This document shows positions 42,160-50,348 of a DNA stretch of 64,000 nt, piece after piece. Under the pieces are notes generated by a model. That model was not told the origin of the DNA and searched no databases. It saw only the letters and a list, made by a program, of their open reading frames with translations. Source of the stretch: Oceanipulchritudo coccoides (lineage in GTDB: Bacteria; Verrucomicrobiota; Verrucomicrobiia; Opitutales; Oceanipulchritudinaceae); contig NZ_JAAGNX010000001.1 in the NCBI RefSeq assembly GCF_010500615.1, forward strand, positions 372,001 through 436,000. Direction: 5' to 3'. Every line of letters begins with the position of its first letter. Positions within the stretch are counted from its first letter, which is position 1. The position numbers and the translations under genes were made by a program.

Positions 42160-43392
42160 ATGAAACCCCCGAAAAACTTTGTTCCCGACCCATTTGCCTA
42201 CCACGAGGAGGTCGAGCTCTTGATCGACGACGTGACCAATCTTGGTCAAGGCGTGGGCCGAATTGACGGTTGGGTGGTATTTGTTCCTTTCGTGCTGCCC
42301 GGGGAGCGGGTTGTGGCCCGCATTTGGCGAAACAAAAAGCAGTATTCCGATTCTGATCTCGTCCGCATCATTGAAGCGAGCCCTGACCGCGTGGACCCTG
42401 TCTGCGGATTGTTCGGCGTGTGTGGCGGATGTCAGTATCAACATTACAGCTACGCGGGCCAGCTGGATTGGAAGCGGAAACAAATCGAGCAGTTGATCCT
42501 GAAAATGACGGACTGCAAGGTGCCGGTGAACGCCTGCCTTGGAGATACCGGACACACCTATGGCTACCGCTCCAAGATCACCCCGCATTTTCGTCGTCCA
42601 CCCCATTTGCCGGATACTCCAATTGGATTCCAGAAAGCGGCGAGCCGTGCCATTGTTGATGTCCAGCAATGCCCGATCGCCAGTCCCGGAATCAATGAAG
42701 CGCTTCCGGTCCAGCGCAAGCGCTTGAAGGCGGAGGACGGCCTTTACAGGAGGGGAGGGACCCTTCTATTGCGCGATTGCCGTGAGGGTGTTGTCCACGA
42801 CATGAAAGCCGTGGTCAGTGAGAAAATTGACGACTTAACCTTCAGGTTTGTCGCGGGGGAGTTTTTTCAGAACAACCCGCATGTCCTTCCGCGGATGGTC
42901 TCTTACGCCTTGCAACAGGCGGCACGGCCGGGAATCCGGTTCCTGGTCGACGCTTATTGTGGAGTGGGCGTTTTCGGGATTTGTGGACATGAGCTATTTG
43001 AGAAGGTTGAGGGAATTGAGGTCAGCGAACCGGCCATCCAGCTCGCCCGTGAAAACGCGACCCTCAATGGAGTGGAAAATGTGACCTTTCACCTGGGAAA
43101 AGCGGAGGCGATTTTCAGTGAGCTACAGTTTGAGCCTTCTGAAACAACGGTCCTCCTGGACCCTCCGAGGAAAGGATGCGACCCCGGTTTTATTGCCCAG
43201 CTGATTGCCTTCCGGCCGGCAAGAATTGTCTACGTCAGCTGTGGTCCTGATACCCAGGCACGGGATCTCAAACTATTCCTGGACAGCAACTTGTACCGGA
43301 TAACCGATGTCCAACCGGTGGATCTCTTTCCCCAGACCCGGCACATCGAAAATATTGCGACGCTTGAGCTGGCTACCGATCTCAGCGTTTAA
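42160..43392 (+). CDS. RlmD/TrmA-type RNA 5-methyluridine methyltransferase
   Basis: A 410-residue class I methyltransferase with an N-terminal TRAM domain (about 12-70) and a Fe-S motif CGLFGVCGGCQYQHY (about 82-96) with a distal Cys. It also carries FFQNNPHVLPRM, the SAM site DAYCGVGVFGI, LDPPRKGCDPGF, and the catalytic cysteine in YVSCGPDTQARD. It makes m5U in 23S rRNA or tRNA. Convergent with the lipoate ligase, overlapping by 11 nt. Confidence 0.93.
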   Translation: MKPPKNFVPDPFAYHEEVELLIDDVTNLGQGVGRIDGWVVFVPFVLPGERVVARIWRNKKQYSDSDLVRIIEASPDRVDPVCGLFGVCGGCQYQHYSYAGQLDWKRKQIEQLILKMTDCKVPVNACLGDTGHTYGYRSKITPHFRRPPHLPDTPIGFQKAASRAIVDVQQCPIASPGINEALPVQRKRLKAEDGLYRRGGTLLLRDCREGVVHDMKAVVSEKIDDLTFRFVAGEFFQNNPHVLPRMVSYALQQAARPGIRFLVDAYCGVGVFGICGHELFEKVEGIEVSEPAIQLARENATLNGVENVTFHLGKAEAIFSELQFEPSETTVLLDPPRKGCDPGFIAQLIAFRPARIVYVSCGPDTQARDLKLFLDSNLYRITDVQPVDLFPQTRHIENIATLELATDLSV

Positions 43393-44092
43393 AATTCCAC
43401 TCCGAAGAGGCAAACCGGGATTCCTCACCGGCAATGGCATCCCTTGAAATGGGGTCCGCGTCGTTAGTCGGGCCGGCTTCCAACCATTTTTCCAGAAAGC
43501 GCCCGAATCCCGCGATAAACATATCTTTTTGCGGAAGGCTCTCTGCTGCGCGGGACAGGCTCCCCTGAATCAGGATTCCCTCCTTATTCCTTTTCATCGC
43601 TGCTCCGGCAATCTTGAGGCCTGAGTCGGGGGCAATTACATCAAACGGTTCCGGTGACTGAAAACACACCCCGGAATTTTGTGATTCCGCCTCTGCGCAT
43701 GGGCCTGGACAAGGGGCGAGCTCTGCTCGTAAGCCAGCGGAGCAGAGAACGTCCGCAATGCCTTGATGGAGTTCCCTGTAGATCTCTTGAGCCGCTGAGC
43801 GATGAAAGCGATGGGTTGCCGGGATTGCCAATGAATAGGTCAAATCATCCCGGTGATCGACAATGCCTCCGCCGGTCAATCGTCGGATACAAGTCCCCTC
43901 AAAGTTCCCTGTCTGCTGGCGTACCCATTCCCATTTCTGACTGTAGCCAAAAGTGATCGCCGGCTCATCCCATCCGTAAAAACGCCACAGGATTTGATCC
44001 CGGGGAAGGCAGGCAGAGAGCATCGCGGAATCGAAGGCCATGTTGCCTGCCGCCGTGGTGCTCGCATAGGGAAAGTCGCGTAATTGTGTCAC
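43382..44092 (-). CDS. Lipoate-protein ligase A family protein
   Basis: A 236-residue member of the LplA/LipB/BirA fold. Motifs: PAITFGYSQKWEWV, RRLTGGGIVDHRDDLTYSLA and the lysine-containing KIAGAAMKRNKEGILIQGSL. It should attach lipoate (or octanoate) to E2 lipoyl domains; the 2-oxoglutarate dehydrogenase E2 gene is in this window at 61.9 kb. The short length lacks the LplA C-terminal domain, as in LipM/LipL types. Confidence 0.85.
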   Translation of the reverse strand: MTQLRDFPYASTTAAGNMAFDSAMLSACLPRDQILWRFYGWDEPAITFGYSQKWEWVRQQTGNFEGTCIRRLTGGGIVDHRDDLTYSLAIPATHRFHRSAAQEIYRELHQGIADVLCSAGLRAELAPCPGPCAEAESQNSGVCFQSPEPFDVIAPDSGLKIAGAAMKRNKEGILIQGSLSRAAESLPQKDMFIAGFGRFLEKWLEAGPTNDADPISRDAIAGEESRFASSEWNFKR

Positions 44093-44141
44093 AAGGGATT
44101 GATATTCGGCAGGAAGGTGTTAAATCCACAATCATAAATTG

Positions 44142-45233
44142 ATGAAGTTTACTGATCTGACCCGCCGGGAAATATCATCCCTACCCGTGTACCAACCCGG
44201 CAAACCGACCGAGTTGCTGGCGCGTGAATATGGGCTGAGCCTAGACACCATTATCAAGCTGGCATCCAACGAAAATCCTCTGGGTCCGCCGCCGGAATCC
44301 ATTGAGGCGATTCAATCGACAGCAGCCGGAGTGGCCTTTTATCCTGACAACAGTGGCTATGAACTGGTGCATGCCATCTCTGCTAAATACGGGTTTTCAC
44401 CGGAGCAGATTACTTTGGCTGCCGGATCGAACGAGATATTTTATCGGTTGTGCGATCTCTTCGCAGAGCCCGGGGCAGAGGTTGTGGTGGGGGAATATGC
44501 GTTTATCTCCTACCGCATAGCCGCTCTCTTGGCGGGTGCCAAACTTGTCCCGGTTCCCATGCCGGACCTGATACATGACTTGGATGCGATGCTGGAGGCC
44601 GTGACTCCTCAAACACGGCTTGTTTTCCTTCCCAATCCAAATAACCCGACTGGTTCAGCCCTTCCTGTCAGTGAAGTCGCCGCTTTTGCCCGCTCCCTGC
44701 CGGAATGGGTCATCTTTTGCTACGATGAGGCCTACATGGAATACCAGGATGAGTCCCTGGATGTGCAGTCGCTCATTGATGACGGCATCAAGATTATCGG
44801 GACGCGGACTTTCTCCAAGATTTACGGCTTGGCCGGACTGAGGATTGGCTATGGCTACTCGGATCCAGACTTGGCTGAACTGCTGAACCGGGTACGGCCT
44901 CCATTCAACACAGCCAACATTGCCCAGGCCGCCGCCATTGCAGCTTTGAGCAACGACTCTTGGATCAAGATGAGCCGGGAGGTCAATAACGCCGGCCGAC
45001 AGCAGCTCTTCAAGGGCATTTCCGAGGCCGGATTTGATCCAATCGGGGAAAATGGGAATTTTCTTCTCTTTAAGGTGGATAAAGCCACCACCATTGCCCA
45101 CTCTCTGCAGGAAATGGGAATTATCGTGCGGCCACTTGCGGGATATGGACTTCCGGACCTTCTACGTGTCTCAATTGGTTCGGAATCCCAAAACGCATAC
45201 TTCCTGGAAGCCTTGTCCAAAGTAACCTCTTAA
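44142..45233 (+). CDS. hisC: Histidinol-phosphate aminotransferase
   Basis: A 363-residue PLP enzyme of histidine synthesis, converting imidazole-acetol phosphate and glutamate to histidinol phosphate. ATG 44142 is used; the TTG three bases earlier is an alternative. Motifs: KLASNENPLGPPP, FYPDNSGYELV, NPNNPTGSALP, FCYDEAYMEY and the PLP lysine in TRTFSKIYGLAGLRIGY (near residue 226). The final RPLAGYGLPDLLRVSIG matches HisC. Standing alone from other his genes. Confidence 0.92.
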   Translation: MKFTDLTRREISSLPVYQPGKPTELLAREYGLSLDTIIKLASNENPLGPPPESIEAIQSTAAGVAFYPDNSGYELVHAISAKYGFSPEQITLAAGSNEIFYRLCDLFAEPGAEVVVGEYAFISYRIAALLAGAKLVPVPMPDLIHDLDAMLEAVTPQTRLVFLPNPNNPTGSALPVSEVAAFARSLPEWVIFCYDEAYMEYQDESLDVQSLIDDGIKIIGTRTFSKIYGLAGLRIGYGYSDPDLAELLNRVRPPFNTANIAQAAAIAALSNDSWIKMSREVNNAGRQQLFKGISEAGFDPIGENGNFLLFKVDKATTIAHSLQEMGIIVRPLAGYGLPDLLRVSIGSESQNAYFLEALSKVTS

Positions 45234-45263
45234 GGAGATGTCGAAGTCCACGACCTTTAATTT

Positions 45264-46610
45264 GTGAGTTCCCACATTTCAAACCACCTTGTCGAGATTA
45301 TCGGCATCCCACTCACGCTGTTTTTCAATGCCCTGCTTGTTGCATGTGAATTCAGCCTCATTAAGATCCGGTTCAGCCATTTCAACACGGATTTGAAGGA
45401 TCAGGTAGATGCCCACAGGCTTCTGCGGCCTCTTCTCCAGTCAGGCGATCGCTCGATTCGAGTCATCCGGCTTGGCTTGACTGGCTGCCTCATCCTGTAC
45501 GCCCTTTTCAGTTACCCGCTTTTGATCGCGCTTTTTGGACTGGTACCTTTGCCGGGAAGCTTGGCAACTGCCGGGGCTGCTCTCCTTGCTTTTATTGTGG
45601 CCGTTACCGTCCATCAGCTTGTGGGTGAGATGTTTCCCCGGGCAGTGGGATTGGCTTATCCCTTGCAAAGCCTGAAAACAGGCGCACCGCTGGTTATCTT
45701 CCTTGGGTGGCTGACACGACCGATCCGGCTACTGGTGCTCGGTGCGGTCCGCTTTGTCTGGCGGGTCTGGCGCGGTGAATCCCTTCCGGATCTCGACTCG
45801 CTGGATTTGGAAACGCAGATTGAGCTCCTACGCAAGGAGTCCCCGGAGATGTCAATGGTGGCTCAGCTCATTCTCAAGAACACGCTCATGATGAGGGAGC
45901 TTGTCGTCGCCGATGTGCTTCTTCCCAGAAACCAGGTCAAGTATTTTGACCTCAACCTTACCCTTGAGGAAAACCTCCAGATGGCCCGTGAATCGGGACA
46001 TACCCGCTTTCCCCTTTGTTACGGTGATCTGGATCGGTGCCTCGGGCTGATTCATATCAAGGACATTTTTCGCTATCCCGGTGACTTGACCCGGATGGAC
46101 CTGCGACGCCTTAAGCGAAATATGATCCGGATTGACAGTGAGGAGCCTCTTGAATCGGCGCTGACGAAGCTCCTCTCTCACCGGATGCATATGGCTTTGG
46201 TGATCGATGAATTCCATGGCACGGAGGGACTTCTTACCCTCGAGCGTATCCTCGAGCAACTGGTCGGGGAAATTCGGGATGAATTTGATGCCGACGAAGA
46301 GGTGCTTATCAAGTCGGATCTGAAGAACGACGAGGCCATTGTGTCGGGGTTGACCCCACTGCATGAGATTGAGTCCATTTTCGGGACTCAGCTGGACACG
46401 GAAGAAGTCTCAACCATTGGGGGACTTGTCACAAGTGAGCTCGGGCGCATCCCGGAGGCTGGCGAAAGTGTTGAAATCGAGAATCTTGCCATTGAGGTGA
46501 CCGACGTCGACGATACCCGCGTCCTTGAAGTGCGCATACGCTCCATCTCCGCCAGTGATGAATCGGAAGAGGAATCAGATGTGCCGGGCAAAGGGCCGGA
46601 TGAAGACTAG
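45264..46610 (+). CDS. CorC/HlyC-type membrane protein with CBS pair (CNNM-like)
   Basis: A 448-residue protein with a GTG start. An N-terminal CNNM-like membrane domain (about 1-170, beginning FFNALLVACEFSLIKIRFSH) is followed by two CBS domains (about 215-335, VADVLLPRNQV and HTRFPLCYGDLDRCLGLIHI KD) and a CorC_HlyC transporter-associated domain (about 350-430). The tail is acidic. The family is linked to Mg2+/Co2+ efflux; 'hemolysin' is a historical name. Convergent with the TPR gene, with 3 bases between. Confidence 0.88.
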   Translation: MSSHISNHLVEIIGIPLTLFFNALLVACEFSLIKIRFSHFNTDLKDQVDAHRLLRPLLQSGDRSIRVIRLGLTGCLILYALFSYPLLIALFGLVPLPGSLATAGAALLAFIVAVTVHQLVGEMFPRAVGLAYPLQSLKTGAPLVIFLGWLTRPIRLLVLGAVRFVWRVWRGESLPDLDSLDLETQIELLRKESPEMSMVAQLILKNTLMMRELVVADVLLPRNQVKYFDLNLTLEENLQMARESGHTRFPLCYGDLDRCLGLIHIKDIFRYPGDLTRMDLRRLKRNMIRIDSEEPLESALTKLLSHRMHMALVIDEFHGTEGLLTLERILEQLVGEIRDEFDADEEVLIKSDLKNDEAIVSGLTPLHEIESIFGTQLDTEEVSTIGGLVTSELGRIPEAGESVEIENLAIEVTDVDDTRVLEVRIRSISASDESEEESDVPGKGPDED

Positions 46611-46613
46611 ATC

Positions 46614-48311
46614 CTAGGAATTTTCCTGCTCAACGCGCTGCCAGATTTCCCAATCGACTGAATCCCGTTCCTCGAGGATTTTCTCCAGCTCTTCAAGCAG
46701 CGTTACACGGTCCTCGGTAAAAAGAAACCGGTCACTTTGCAGCCGCTGGTGAATATCTTCAATGATCGCGTAATCAGGCCTGCGCAGCTCGAAAAGTTTT
46801 TTCAGGTGCTGACTGATGGCAAAGTAGGCCCCAACTTCCATTTCCACATCAATCAATGATACCAGAACGGCTTCATTACCTTCCTCCCGCGCATAGGCTT
46901 CTTCCAAAATCTTCAATGCTTGTTCCGTCAGGTCATATTTTTTGTAACTTCTCGAGGCTTGAAAAAGCTGGTTGACGTTGGTCCGGGTGGATTCAAGGAA
47001 ATTCTTAAGGTAGAGATTTCCGAGCTCGGAATCCCCTTGCGTATAGTACGCAAGCGCCCTGATCGCGTTAAAGGTGCTTTCAGAGTTCAGAAGCCATGAG
47101 GGGTCTTCCCGGACCAATTCGTTACAGAGCTCGATGGCCTTGGCAGGCTCCCCGTTGCTGACGTATGCTTCAGCAAGGCTTAGGCTGAACAGTCCCAGAT
47201 TATAGCCATTTTCCAAAGCAAGATCATAGAGTCGGCTGGATGCTCGGACATTGCCATATTCCGCCGCCAGTTGCGCCAGAGCTGTCATTGCCTGTTCGTT
47301 ATTGCGATGCTCCTGCAGTAGGGCATCAATCTCCCGGTCCCGGCGATCGGTCATGCCTGAAGCTGAAAGAACATCAATCAGCATGATACGGGGCTGCCAC
47401 TCCAGAGGCTTTTGAATGACAAGTTCCAAGGCAGCTTCCCTCGCCTTGTTATACTCCTTCTCGGTTTTGTAGATATTGACCAGCCTCGTGTAGACAGGAT
47501 CCAGATTTCCTCCCGGGCTTGAATTGATGACCGAAGCCAGGACTTGCGCAGCTGTATCTGCCTTGCCTGTTTTTATATAGAGGCTCGTCCCAATGATAAC
47601 GCCATCCATTGTCTGTTTGATATCGGTGCTTTCAAAGATTTGCCTCACGATGTCATACTTGCCTTTGAACATTGCAGACTGCATCCGCATGACATTCAAG
47701 ATTCGCTGGACTTCCAGGGGTGGATCTTCTTCCAGTAATTTGTCCGTCAGTTCGAGTATGCGGTCATCCTCCTTGCTCATCAGGAGAAGGGTGCTCATCA
47801 ATTTAATGAAATCCGGGTCCTCAAGGCCATACTGCACACCACCAACAAGAATGTCTGTGGCCAAATCCGGCCTCCAACCGGCGTAAACCTGAGCCAGGAG
47901 CATACGACCCTCAATGTTTGCCGGGGACCTGGCAACACCCTCCCGCAGAAGGGAGAAGGCGCGTCGGTAGTCTTCCCGCTCAAGGGCTGCCTTGCCTTGG
48001 TCAATCTGGTAGTTGCCTTGCTGTATGCGGACATTGGAACGGTTTGCCGGGAACAGAACCATGTCCGTGAAGCTGACATCTTCAAAATCCCGGACATTTT
48101 TAAAGAAATAGTAGAGACCGACCGATTTCCCCATCCAGCCAAACACGCCCAGCAGGACCATTAAAATAATCACCCGGCCCCATTTGATATTTATGCGAAC
48201 GCTGCCTCGAGGGGTCTGCTCGCGGCTGGCAAATCCAAGCCAGATCGAGTACGAACGGGAAGAGGCTTGAGATTCAGTGTTTTCGGTTGGATTCGGGGTT
48301 TCTTCACTCAT
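46614..48311 (-). CDS. Membrane-anchored TPR protein
   Basis: About 565 residues from ATG 48311 (MSEETPNPTENTES); starts at 48326 and 48386 are in frame. A short cytosolic N-terminus precedes one membrane helix (about 45-68, VIILMVLLGVFGWMGKSVGL), then about ten helical TPR-like repeats (LEREDYRRAFSLLREGVARS, KEYNKAREAALELV, TEQALKILEEAY). It resembles periplasmic TPR scaffolds found with exopolysaccharide and PEP-CTERM systems, and lies divergent from the beta-barrel and Wza/Wzc genes. Specific function unknown. Confidence 0.82.
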   Translation of the reverse strand: MSEETPNPTENTESQASSRSYSIWLGFASREQTPRGSVRINIKWGRVIILMVLLGVFGWMGKSVGLYYFFKNVRDFEDVSFTDMVLFPANRSNVRIQQGNYQIDQGKAALEREDYRRAFSLLREGVARSPANIEGRMLLAQVYAGWRPDLATDILVGGVQYGLEDPDFIKLMSTLLLMSKEDDRILELTDKLLEEDPPLEVQRILNVMRMQSAMFKGKYDIVRQIFESTDIKQTMDGVIIGTSLYIKTGKADTAAQVLASVINSSPGGNLDPVYTRLVNIYKTEKEYNKAREAALELVIQKPLEWQPRIMLIDVLSASGMTDRRDREIDALLQEHRNNEQAMTALAQLAAEYGNVRASSRLYDLALENGYNLGLFSLSLAEAYVSNGEPAKAIELCNELVREDPSWLLNSESTFNAIRALAYYTQGDSELGNLYLKNFLESTRTNVNQLFQASRSYKKYDLTEQALKILEEAYAREEGNEAVLVSLIDVEMEVGAYFAISQHLKKLFELRRPDYAIIEDIHQRLQSDRFLFTEDRVTLLEELEKILEERDSVDWEIWQRVEQENS

Positions 48312-48465
48312 AATCTTGTTTTCCATTAAACACTTTGTATTGGCAAAGGGAAATTCGCTCTTGTCAATGGTTTCAGCCCAATTCACCTTTCCTTTGATTA
48401 GTTGAATTTACTGATTGATTTATCAAACGCATATTCCCATATTCTCTATCCTATCGCATTATAAT

Positions 48466-49602
48466 ATGAAGGCTTTTAACACTTTTTTACCTTTGGCGTT
48501 GCTTGTTTCTGGAGCTGCAAGTTCCCTCAGCGGGGCATTTATGCAGTTCGGTGACAATTCGACTGTTCATCTTCTCGCTGACGCGGATTATGTCTACACG
48601 GACAATCTTTTCCATCGCAGAACTGAGACGAAAGATGACTACATGGAGTTTTCTCCCGGTTTTGAGATCAAACTGTCCCGCGATGCGGCGACGACCGTCT
48701 CCTTCCGGTACCAGCACCGGTTCACCAGCTTCAGCAAATATTCCGAATTAGACGGCGATTACAGTGATCTCAGTGGGCAGATCCGCTACAATTCCGGACG
48801 AATGCTGACCAGCGGTTATGTCCAGTATGAGGAACTTGCTTCAAATTCAGCTGATGTGAATCTTGAAGGTGTTCTCATCGAACGCGATGAGTTTGATGCC
48901 GGCGGCCGCATCAAGTACGATGTTTCCGAGCTGACCGCGATCGAGGTGGGGGTCGATTATTCTGAAGTAGACTATGATTTGGCCCAATTTACCGATTACG
49001 ACAGTTTTTCGATCCCAATTACGCTTTTCTACAGGGTTCGCCCAAAGATTGACCTGACAGCGGGTGTGCGTCTCCGTGAAGTGGACACATCTGGTACTGT
49101 CGATTACGACGACACTTACTACTTTATTGGTGCCGTGGGAGAGTTCTTCAGCCCCATGTTGTTTGCCGATATCAGGATCGGTTTTCAGGATCGGGAGTTT
49201 GACGGAGCGGATTTCGATACCTCTTCTGCCACCTACGATATCACTTTCATCTACACAGGTGATGTAAAAACCACAGTTTACGCAGGAATTTCGCGCGATT
49301 ATCGTACCAGTGCCATCGGTGGTGGTGCTTACACATATACCAGTGCCACCCTTGGCGCGCGCTACAGCCTGAATGAAGTCTTCGGATTTAATGCGAGTAT
49401 CGTTGTCGGCGAGAGTGATTACGAGCAGAGCCCTCGTGCTGAAGACCTGACAACATTCGATGCGGGCGTCACTTATAACCCGAACGATTTCCTGACCATC
49501 CAAGCGGGCTACAGGTCCCAGGACGTAAGCGGAAAAGATCCTGTTTTTTCATCGGATTATCAGACGAACACCTTCCGGGTGTCGGCTTCAGTTCGCTACT
49601 AA
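48466..49602 (+). CDS. Outer-membrane beta-barrel protein (BBP2-like)
   Basis: About 378 residues from ATG 48466, starting a signal peptide (MKAFNTFLPLALLVSGAAS). Nearly the whole mature part consists of alternating amphipathic strands ending with the barrel signal FRVSASVRY. It resembles outer-membrane beta-barrel porin 2-type proteins associated with exopolysaccharide export. A terminator at 49632 separates it from the wza-like gene, but the theme is shared. Confidence 0.8.
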   Translation: MKAFNTFLPLALLVSGAASSLSGAFMQFGDNSTVHLLADADYVYTDNLFHRRTETKDDYMEFSPGFEIKLSRDAATTVSFRYQHRFTSFSKYSELDGDYSDLSGQIRYNSGRMLTSGYVQYEELASNSADVNLEGVLIERDEFDAGGRIKYDVSELTAIEVGVDYSEVDYDLAQFTDYDSFSIPITLFYRVRPKIDLTAGVRLREVDTSGTVDYDDTYYFIGAVGEFFSPMLFADIRIGFQDREFDGADFDTSSATYDITFIYTGDVKTTVYAGISRDYRTSAIGGGAYTYTSATLGARYSLNEVFGFNASIVVGESDYEQSPRAEDLTTFDAGVTYNPNDFLTIQAGYRSQDVSGKDPVFSSDYQTNTFRVSASVRY

Positions 49603-49631
49603 TTCACGTTCATATTGAACAATGCTATTTT

Positions 49632-49665
49632 GAAGAGGTCAATTTGTGTTGACCTCTTCCTTTTT
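49632..49665 (+). terminator. Rho-independent terminator after beta-barrel gene
   Basis: GAAGAGGTCAA - TTTGTG - TTGACCTCTTC, an 11-bp perfect stem followed by CTTTTT. Confidence 0.92.
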
Positions 49666-49688
49666 GCAGTTTTCGCCTCTTTCTGATT

Positions 49689-50315
49689 ATGAAGTCCCCT
49701 TTATTCACTCGTCTGTTTTTGTTGTTTCCGCTCCTTTTCGGCTCGGGGATTACCGTTTTGGCCCAAAATGAAGGTGGCCCAAACGAGTTTTCCATCGATT
49801 CCCAAGCCTCTCTCGCGTATACGATTTCTCCACTGGATTACCTTAAAATAGCCCTTTATGTGGCTGACGAGGTTCAATTTCAGACGGAAGTGCGGGTTTC
49901 CCAGAGTGGGATGATCACCGTTCCCCATCTGGGTCTTGTCAAAGTGGCGGACCTAACGGTTGAGGAAATGCGGGAAAAACTCTATGAGCCCTACAATCGG
50001 GACTTCTATGTCGAACCCCACATTGATGTCGTGGTGCTCTCCTACGCCGAGCGCAGTGTGACGGTCATTGGCAAAGTCAACCGGCAGGGGCTTGTCCCGT
50101 TTCCAAGTGAAGAGGGACTGACTCTTCTCGAGGCCATTGCCTTGGCAGGGGGTTGGAGTGGAGACCGTTTGTCAGACAAGCGGAACGTCACCATCACGCG
50201 AACAAGTGATGATGGGGAAAAGTTTGTCATCAAGGTAGACGCCCGGAATATCACAACCCAGGAATATCCGCTTCAGGAAGGCGATTTAGTCAATGTTCCT
50301 GAGCGCCTCTGGTAA
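49689..50315 (+). CDS. Polysaccharide export protein, Wza-like
   Basis: A 208-residue exported protein. Signal peptide (about 1-25), a Poly_export domain (about 40-118: YTISPLDYLKIALY, VSQSGMITVPHLGLV, YVEPHIDVVVLSY) and one SLBB domain (about 122-205: VTVIGKVNRQG, LTLLEAIALAGG). It is shorter than E. coli Wza and lacks a lipobox and the extra SLBB repeats, so it may be a partial channel or periplasmic adaptor. It is 33 bp upstream of the Wzc-like kinase gene. Confidence 0.9.
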   Translation: MKSPLFTRLFLLFPLLFGSGITVLAQNEGGPNEFSIDSQASLAYTISPLDYLKIALYVADEVQFQTEVRVSQSGMITVPHLGLVKVADLTVEEMREKLYEPYNRDFYVEPHIDVVVLSYAERSVTVIGKVNRQGLVPFPSEEGLTLLEAIALAGGWSGDRLSDKRNVTITRTSDDGEKFVIKVDARNITTQEYPLQEGDLVNVPERLW

Positions 50316-50348
50316 TTTTTTCAGATTAACAATTTTAAAGCTAAAGAG

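Noticed and set aside
48460-48465. TATAAT directly before the ATG at 48466 as its promoter
   Set aside because: It would start transcription inside the coding region, after the signal-peptide start; probably coincidence in an A+T-rich spacer.
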